From positions 1 through 58,926 of the forward strand of contig JAJPWY010000015.1 of assembly GCA_021205725.1 (NCBI GenBank): a stretch of 58,926 nucleotides of DNA, in the 5' to 3' direction. Made by a program: the position numbers and the translations under genes. Source of the DNA: Clostridiales bacterium. GTDB taxonomy: Bacteria > Bacillota > Clostridia > Oscillospirales > Oscillospiraceae. Under the pieces are notes generated by a model. The model saw only the letters and a program-made list of their open reading frames with translations, searched no databases and was not told where the DNA came from. Shown one piece after another: positions 54,322 to 58,926 of this stretch. Every line of letters starts with the position of its first letter. Position 1 is the stretch's first letter.

Positions 54322-55794
54322 ATGAGTGAATATTCCAGAACGCAAAAGACCGAGGAGGAGGTCGAGCCCATCGACCTGCTGCACCTGCTGGACGGGCTTT
54401 GGAAGGCATTCTGCCACTATTTCTGGCTGGTGCTGCTGTTGACGGCGCTGGGCGCAGGAGGCCTGGCCCTGCGCTCCTATCTGACCTATACGCCCCAATA
54501 TCTGGCCTATGCCACCTTTACGGTGACCTCCAGCAGCCAGAGCTCCTACTCCACCAGTAATTATTACAACACCGCCACCGCCAGTCAGCTAGAGAGCACC
54601 TTCCCCTATCTGCTCACCAGCGGCAGCCTCGCCCGGATCGTGGCGGAGGATCTGGGGGTGTCCACCCTGAACGGCACCATCACCGCCTCCGTCATGGCCA
54701 ACACCAACCTGTTTACCATTGAGGTTCGCTCCAGCAGTCCTCAGACCGCTTACGACATTGTTCAGTCTCTGATCGAGAATTACCCCGAGGTGGCAGAGCA
54801 GGTGGTGGGTGTCACCGAACTGGAGCTGCTGGACGAGTCCGGCGTCCCCACACAGCCCACCAACACGGTCAACTATGTCAACACCGCCATCAAGGGCGGG
54901 CTGCTGGGTTTTGCCCTGGGGGTAGCCATCCTGTTTCTCATCACCATCTCCCGGCAGACCATCCAGCGAGAGTCCGATTTTAAGAAGCGGCTCAATATCG
55001 AGTGTCTGGCCTCCATCCCTCAGATCTCGGTGAAACGGCGGGCCAAGGGCAATGCTCAGGCTATGGTCTCCATCTACAATCCCCATATCTCCCAGAGTTT
55101 TCTGGACGCCGTCCGGGTGTTGCGTACCCGTGTGGAGCGGGACGCCAGGGATCATGGCAGCAAGGTGCTGCTGGTCACCAGCGCCGCTCCGGGAGAGGGC
55201 AAGAGCACCCTGGCTGCCAACATCGCCATGTCCTTGGCAATGGACGGGAGAAAGGTGCTGCTGATGGACTGCGACCTGCGCAACCCCACCGTCCACGAGA
55301 TGCTCCAGCTCCAGCCGGGTAAGGGTGTCTATGAGCTGCTCACCGGGGAGGCCAAGCTGGACGAGGTGTTCCAGTATGACAAGGCTCATCGGCTCTACGT
55401 CCTCCCCGGCGGAAAGCCCTGCAGCAACGCCTCAGAGATCCTTGACTCTCAGCAGATGCGGGAGCTGCTCAGCAGCGTCAAGCCCCTGGTAGATTACGTC
55501 ATTCTGGACACCGCACCTGTGGGCATGATCACCGATACGGCGGTGCTGGCGCCCCTGGCGGACGGCGCTATCTTCGTGGTCAAGCAGGATTACGCCAGGA
55601 CGGGAGACATCCTGGAGGCGGTAGAGCAGCTCTCCGAGAGCCGCATCCATATGATCGGCTGTGTCCTCAACGGCGTGACCTCCTCTCCCGGGGGCTATGG
55701 CTACGGTTATGGCTACGGCTACAGCTACGGCAGCTACCGTCATTACGGCGGCTACGGGGAGCGGCCCGCCGAGACAGAGCAGACAGAATCATAA
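54322..55794 (+). CDS. Fused Wzz-type chain-length regulator and BY-kinase, copy 2
   Basis: A 490-residue homologue of the preceding gene. It has an N-terminal helix (FWLVLLLTALGAGGLALRSYL), a Wzz exported region with TSSSQSSYSTSNYYN, and a second helix (GGLLGFALGVAILFLITIS). The BY-kinase part has Walker A (PGEGKSTLAAN), A' (LLMDCDLRNP) and Walker B (VILDTAP). The Tyr-rich tail is YGYGYGYGYSYGSY. ATG 54322 is chosen (AGGAGG 13 bases upstream, with an AAGG just before). The two proteins are only moderately alike, so they may form a mixed oligomer or serve two polymers. No glycosyltransferase or flippase genes follow. Confidence 0.92.
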   Translation: MSEYSRTQKTEEEVEPIDLLHLLDGLWKAFCHYFWLVLLLTALGAGGLALRSYLTYTPQYLAYATFTVTSSSQSSYSTSNYYNTATASQLESTFPYLLTSGSLARIVAEDLGVSTLNGTITASVMANTNLFTIEVRSSSPQTAYDIVQSLIENYPEVAEQVVGVTELELLDESGVPTQPTNTVNYVNTAIKGGLLGFALGVAILFLITISRQTIQRESDFKKRLNIECLASIPQISVKRRAKGNAQAMVSIYNPHISQSFLDAVRVLRTRVERDARDHGSKVLLVTSAAPGEGKSTLAANIAMSLAMDGRKVLLMDCDLRNPTVHEMLQLQPGKGVYELLTGEAKLDEVFQYDKAHRLYVLPGGKPCSNASEILDSQQMRELLSSVKPLVDYVILDTAPVGMITDTAVLAPLADGAIFVVKQDYARTGDILEAVEQLSESRIHMIGCVLNGVTSSPGGYGYGYGYGYSYGSYRHYGGYGERPAETEQTES

Positions 55795-55807
55795 AAGGCA
55801 ACAAAAA

Positions 55808-55848
55808 GCATCCCTGCGATGCCGGTGAACCGGCCATCGCAGGGATGC
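55808..55848. terminator. Bidirectional terminator after the second BY-kinase gene
   Basis: GCATCCCTGCGATG pairs with CATCGCAGGGATGC; AATTTTTA follows on the plus strand and CTTTTTG on the minus strand. Confidence 0.88.
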
Positions 55849-55867
55849 AATTTTTATGCTGTTTCGT

Positions 55868-57385
55868 TTACAGAGGAATGTTCCCGTGACGTACCTTTTT
55901 CTGTCCGGACTGGAAGGTGAGCTGGGCGTCCAGCACCTTCTCCAGCAGGCGGCGGGTATCCTGAGGCTGGATGACGTCGTCGATGTAGCCCAGCTTGGCC
56001 CCGATGTAGGGGTTCAGATAGGTGTCCTTATAGGCCTGAACCTTCTCGTCCAGTACCTCCTGATACTTGTCCCCAGCGGCCTTCAGATCCCGCTTGTTCA
56101 GGATCTTCACAGCGCCCTCAGCGCCCATGACGGCGATCTCCGCATAGGGCCAGGCCCAGACCACGTCGGCTCCCAGCTCCTTGCAGCACATGGCGATGTA
56201 CGCTCCGCCGTAGGCCTTCCGGAGGATGAGGGTGATCTTGGGCACCTTGGCCTCGGAGTAGGCGTAGAGCATTTTGGCCCCGTGACGGATGATGCCAGAG
56301 CTCTCCTGGTCACGGCCGGGGAAGAAGCCGGGCACATCCACCAGGTTGATGAGGGGGATGTTGTAGCAGTCGCAGGTGCGGATGAACCGGGCGGCCTTGC
56401 AAGAGGCGTTCACATCCAGGCAGCCGCTGAGGACGGCGGGCTGGTTGGCCACGAAGCCCACGGTGGCCCCGTTCACCCGGCCAAAGCCCACCACGATGTT
56501 AGCGGCGAACTCCGGCTCGATCTCATAGAAGGACTCCGTATCCGCCAGATAATCGATGACCCGCTTCACGTCGTAGATGCGCCGCTTGTTCTCCGGCACT
56601 ACGTTCTCAATGCCCCGCTGCCAGCGAGCCTTGAACTTGGGCTGGATATCCGGGAGCTGGTCGCAGTTCTGGGGCAGATAGGTGAGCAGCTTGCGGATCT
56701 TCAGCAGGCAGTCCCGGTCGTCGGAGGCCCGGACATGGGCCACGCCGTTTTTCCGCATATGCACGTCTGCGCCGCCCAGCTCCTGCATGCTGATGTCCTC
56801 ACCGATGACCTCCTTCACCACGGCGGGGCCGGTGACGAACATCTCGCCGGTGTTCTCCACAAAAAAGATGAAGTCCTGGAGGGCGGGAGAGTAGCTGGCT
56901 CCGCCGGCACAGGGGCCCATAATGGCGGTGATCTGGGGGATGACGCCGGAGGCCTGGGTGTTCTGATAGAAGATATTGCCGTACTGGGCCAGGGCCTGAA
57001 TCCCCTCCTGGATTTTGGCGCCGCCAGAGTCCATCAGGGCGATGATGGGCACCTTGGCCTTGAGGGCCATTTTCTGAACCTCAGTGATTTTCCGGGCATT
57101 GGAGGCGGAGAGTGCGCCGCCGGAGATGGTGAAGTCCTGGGCGTAGGCATAGGCATAGCGGCCGTTGATCTTGCCGCAGCCGGCGATCACGCCGTCACGG
57201 GCGCAGGGCTTTTCCGGACTGCGGCCCCGGTTCTGAAAGACGTTGTATTCCACGAACGTATCCGTATCAAACAGAATGTTCAGCCGCTCGTCGGCGGTCA
57301 GCTTGCCCTTGTCGTGCTGTTTGGCAGGGTTGCCGCTGGCCAGCAGATCGCGGCGTTGCTGTTCCAGTTGCTGAAGAGAATCCAT
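55868..57385 (-). CDS. Acyl-CoA carboxylase/decarboxylase carboxyltransferase subunit (MmdA/PccB-like)
   Basis: A 505-residue crotonase-fold carboxyltransferase that moves CO2 between biotin and an acyl-CoA. Conserved parts: ALMDSGGAKIQEG, MGPCAGGASYSPALQDF (first oxyanion loop), VANQPAVLSG and LRKAYGGAYIAMCCKELGADVVWAWPYAEIAVMG (second). The length matches methylmalonyl-CoA decarboxylase alpha or propionyl-CoA carboxylase beta. Glutaconyl-CoA or another acyl-CoA cannot be excluded. ATG 57385 has AAGGAG 8 bases upstream. No biotin carrier, carboxylase or membrane beta/delta subunits are in the window, so partners must be elsewhere. Confidence 0.88.
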   Translation of the reverse strand: MDSLQQLEQQRRDLLASGNPAKQHDKGKLTADERLNILFDTDTFVEYNVFQNRGRSPEKPCARDGVIAGCGKINGRYAYAYAQDFTISGGALSASNARKITEVQKMALKAKVPIIALMDSGGAKIQEGIQALAQYGNIFYQNTQASGVIPQITAIMGPCAGGASYSPALQDFIFFVENTGEMFVTGPAVVKEVIGEDISMQELGGADVHMRKNGVAHVRASDDRDCLLKIRKLLTYLPQNCDQLPDIQPKFKARWQRGIENVVPENKRRIYDVKRVIDYLADTESFYEIEPEFAANIVVGFGRVNGATVGFVANQPAVLSGCLDVNASCKAARFIRTCDCYNIPLINLVDVPGFFPGRDQESSGIIRHGAKMLYAYSEAKVPKITLILRKAYGGAYIAMCCKELGADVVWAWPYAEIAVMGAEGAVKILNKRDLKAAGDKYQEVLDEKVQAYKDTYLNPYIGAKLGYIDDVIQPQDTRRLLEKVLDAQLTFQSGQKKVRHGNIPL

Positions 57386-57448
57386 TGAGCATACTCCTTC
57401 AAACCGGCTCAAAGAGTCGCCTTGAGCCTCATTTTACAATACATTTAT

Positions 57449-57477
57449 ATTATAACAACATTCACAGGGGAATGCAA
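57449..57477 (-). promoter_or_regulatory. Promoter of the carboxyltransferase gene
   Basis: On the minus strand TTGCAT (57477-57472), 17-base spacer, perfect TATAAT (57454-57449). The rest of the gap to 57709 holds no open frame that looks real. Confidence 0.75.
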
Positions 57478-57709
57478 GTATAATTCAGCGGAGTAAAGCG
57501 CATCTGCGCACCGCCGGAAAACCGTCGCATATGCTGGAAGGGAGGGAAAAAGTAGGAGATACTGTCTCCTGCCCGGGAGACGGGTATATTTTTCCCCCGG
57601 CCGGGGAGAATGAGAAGTACCTCGTTACATAGGATGTGACGGGAGCATTTTGAGGGCTGCGCCGGAGGGCGCATCTGCGGCGGGCCTGAATTCGGCGGAG
57701 TGTGAGATC

Positions 57710-58078
57710 GTGGATACCAACATCAGAAGAGGAGATATTTTTTACGCCGACCTGAGCCCGGTGGTGGGCAGTGAGCAGGGCGGCGTCCGGCCGGTGCTGA
57801 TCATTCAAAACGACATGGGCAACCGGCACAGCCCGACGGTGATCGCAGCGGCCATCACGTCCCAGCTCAACAAGGCGAAGCTGCCCACCCATATCGAGCT
57901 CATCGACCCCCACTGCGGCCTGACCCGGGACTCTGTGGTGCTGCTGGAGCAGATCCGGACGCTGGATAAGCGCCGTCTCCGGGAGCGGATGGGACACCTG
58001 GACGAGGAGCGGATGGCGGAGGTAGACACCGCCATCGCCGTCAGCTTCGGCCTGCGGCCCAGGGAGCGGGAGGTATGA
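57710..58078 (+). CDS. ndoA: MazF/PemK-type toxin endoribonuclease (EndoA-like)
   Basis: A 122-residue sequence-specific mRNA interferase. It closely follows the Firmicutes EndoA pattern: [57 protein letters not shown] and [19 protein letters not shown]. The catalytic Arg and Thr/Ser positions lie in those segments. GTG 57710 is chosen for GGAG 9 bases upstream and match to the family N-terminus. The usual antitoxin gene (about 90 codons, directly upstream) is not there; the gap back to 57386 holds only a divergent promoter. It is therefore a lone toxin unless the antitoxin is unlinked. Confidence 0.9.
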   Translation: MDTNIRRGDIFYADLSPVVGSEQGGVRPVLIIQNDMGNRHSPTVIAAAITSQLNKAKLPTHIELIDPHCGLTRDSVVLLEQIRTLDKRRLRERMGHLDEERMAEVDTAIAVSFGLRPREREV

Positions 58079-58083
58079 CAAGG

Positions 58084-58110
58084 GCCCGGCGTCTTTCTCG
58101 GACGCCGGGC
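58084..58110 (+). terminator. Terminator after the toxin gene
   Basis: GCCCGGCGTC/GACGCCGGGC with a TTTCTCG loop, 6 bases after the stop; no strong T run. Confidence 0.6.
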
Positions 58111-58282
58111 TAGAAAACACCTTTCATTTTATTTTGTCGTCAAAGGCGCAAAACGACCGGGCCTGGCCCTCTGTCCGTTCTGCGCCGTTTTTTAATTTTC
58201 TGTTTAACCGTCTGAGCTTCCCGGGGCGTGATATTCTGTCCCGGGAGCTCATTTTACCCTTCGGCTGCCGGAAAGAGGGCAG

Positions 58283-58321
58283 AAAAAAATCCGGGCCTCA
58301 TCCCCTGGGGGAGAAGGCCCG
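58283..58321 (-). terminator. Terminator of the tRNA-Leu gene
   Basis: CGGGCCTTCTCCCCC pairs with GGGGATGAGGCCCG (internal mismatches), followed by a run of seven T on the minus strand. Confidence 0.88.
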
Positions 58322-58334
58322 AACCGTGTTGAAC

Positions 58335-58421
58335 TGGTGCGGATGACGGGACTCGAACCCGTACGCCCATTCGAGCACAAGCACCTCAAGCTTGCCAGTC
58401 TACCAATTCCAGCACATCCGC
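58335..58421 (-). tRNA. tRNA-Leu (GAG anticodon)
   Basis: The minus strand has the 7-bp acceptor stem GCGGATG/CATCCGC with discriminator A and an encoded CCA. Other parts: a D arm with GGTAGAC, the anticodon arm CAAGC-TTGAGGT-GCTTG (anticodon GAG), a long variable arm as in class II tRNAs and the T arm with GGTTCGAGTCC. It is flanked by a consensus promoter and a terminator, so it is a single-gene unit. Confidence 0.95.
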
Positions 58422-58444
58422 AAATTCTGTTTTCAACAGATAGT

Positions 58445-58473
58445 ATTATAGTCAGCCTGTGCCGTTTTGTCAA
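58445..58473 (-). promoter_or_regulatory. tRNA-Leu promoter
   Basis: On the minus strand a fully consensus promoter: TTGACA (58473-58468), 17-base spacer, TATAAT (58450-58445). Confidence 0.9.
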
Positions 58474-58564
58474 CCGCTTTTTTCGCTGTCTGCGTCATTC
58501 AGGGCAACGGCACGGAGCCGACAGCCGATCTGCCGGCAGCGCCGGAGGCTTGTCCTGTGCGTGC

Positions 58565-58926
58565 CTATCCCTGCAGCTCGTCCAGGGTCAGCCGGAAGCT
58601 GGGGAGGTAATGCTCCATAAAATAGTGCAGGGCGGGGAGGGGATTCTCCTCCAGGGCGGCGTAGGTCTGCTCCCCCGCCCGGTTGAACTCGTCGTTGCCC
58701 GCCTTCTGCTCCTCCACGCACTTGAGATAGGCGGAGAGCTTGTCCGCCGCCTTGACCACTGCCTCCACCTCCGGGTCGGTGGGCTGCAACAGGGGCTGGA
58801 ACTGGGGACGCAGCTCCTCCGGCAGCATGGAGAGCAGCCGCTCCGCCGCCATGTCCTCCACCTCCTGATAGGAGGCCCGAAGGGTACGGTTGTAGTATTT
58901 GATGGGGGTGGGCATATCCCCGGTGA
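58565..58926 (-). CDS. YfbR-like 5'-deoxynucleotidase (HD domain), C-terminal part
   Basis: Open at the window edge. The visible 120 residues begin TGDMPTPIKYYN, which matches the region after the HD motif in YfbR 5'-deoxynucleotidases (LTGDLPTPVKY). It continues through YQEVEDMAAERLLSMLPEELR and ends LPSFRLTLDELQG. The family removes phosphate from deoxynucleoside monophosphates. The HD metal ligands lie outside the window, so activity cannot be judged. An internal ATG at 58915 is not the start. Confidence 0.82.
   Translation of the reverse strand, partial: TGDMPTPIKYYNRTLRASYQEVEDMAAERLLSMLPEELRPQFQPLLQPTDPEVEAVVKAADKLSAYLKCVEEQKAGNDEFNRAGEQTYAALEENPLPALHYFMEHYLPSFRLTLDELQG

Overview
The window is a GC-rich chromosomal segment from a Gram-positive anaerobe of the class Clostridia, most likely an Oscillospiraceae-type gut bacterium (Flavonifractor/Lawsonibacter/Oscillibacter-like). 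This is inferred from the glgC-glgD pair, an RNase M5 with a C-terminal extension, solitary NrdR, NADP-type GdhA, CUT1 sugar transporters without their own ATPase, lipoprotein signal peptides and strong AGGAGG ribosome sites. No rRNA, phage, insertion sequence or CRISPR array was seen. Two genes run off the ends: recG (5' part missing) and a yfbR-like nucleotidase (5' part missing).

Layout. 1-2.0 kb: recG end and a C_GCAxxG_C_C redox protein. 2.0-5.0 kb: copper efflux unit (copA with a fused C-terminal chaperone domain, then csoR) behind a promoter that carries a CsoR-type operator. 5.1-9.1 kb: a BmpA/Nup-type nucleoside ABC transporter (ATPase and two permeases) without its lipoprotein. 9.2-11.4 kb: nrdR, truA and a frameshifted peptidase E. 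11.5-15.1 kb: a 1190-residue secreted protein with leucine-rich and fibronectin-type repeats. 15.2-24.3 kb: a fructan/sucrose-oligosaccharide operon read leftward: two permeases, a binding lipoprotein, cytoplasmic GH32 enzyme, fructokinase and a surface GH32 lipoprotein. A divergent LacI regulator with repeated GAAACGTTTC-like operators controls it. 24.3-27.9 kb: lacI followed by four small membrane or lipoprotein genes. 28-31.3 kb: holA, rnmV, an HD hydrolase and rpe. 31.3-35 kb: two small membrane proteins, then galK-galT. 35.1-38.9 kb: trkA-trkH potassium uptake and a paired SMR-like transporter. 39-45 kb: glycogen genes glgB, glgC, glgD, glgA. 45-50.4 kb: a Na/Pi cotransporter, a YczE-like membrane protein, a GIY-YIG protein, an unexplained leftward promoter/hairpin unit, and gdhA with a long leader. 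50.5-55.8 kb: a YitT protein and an exopolysaccharide-control unit (Ig-like anchored protein plus two tandem fused Wzz/tyrosine kinases). 55.9-58.9 kb: a lone acyl-CoA carboxylase carboxyltransferase subunit, a MazF-type toxin without an adjacent antitoxin, tRNA-Leu(GAG) and the end of a nucleotidase.

How it fits together. Much of the window is carbohydrate economy: fructan capture at the surface, uptake, intracellular hydrolysis and phosphorylation, galactose entry by galK/galT, the pentose phosphate enzyme Rpe, and storage as glycogen. The most unusual points are: (1) the branching-enzyme homologue has Ser where the catalytic Asp is expected; (2) copA appears to contain an internally startable copper chaperone; (3) the surface GH32 protein has WMNEPHAP in place of WMNDPNG; (4) a consensus leftward promoter drives an unidentified ~250-nt unit; and (5) two tandem chimeric polysaccharide co-polymerase/kinases sit without glycosyltransferases. 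Promoter and operator calls come from reading sequence alone; none is experimentally supported.
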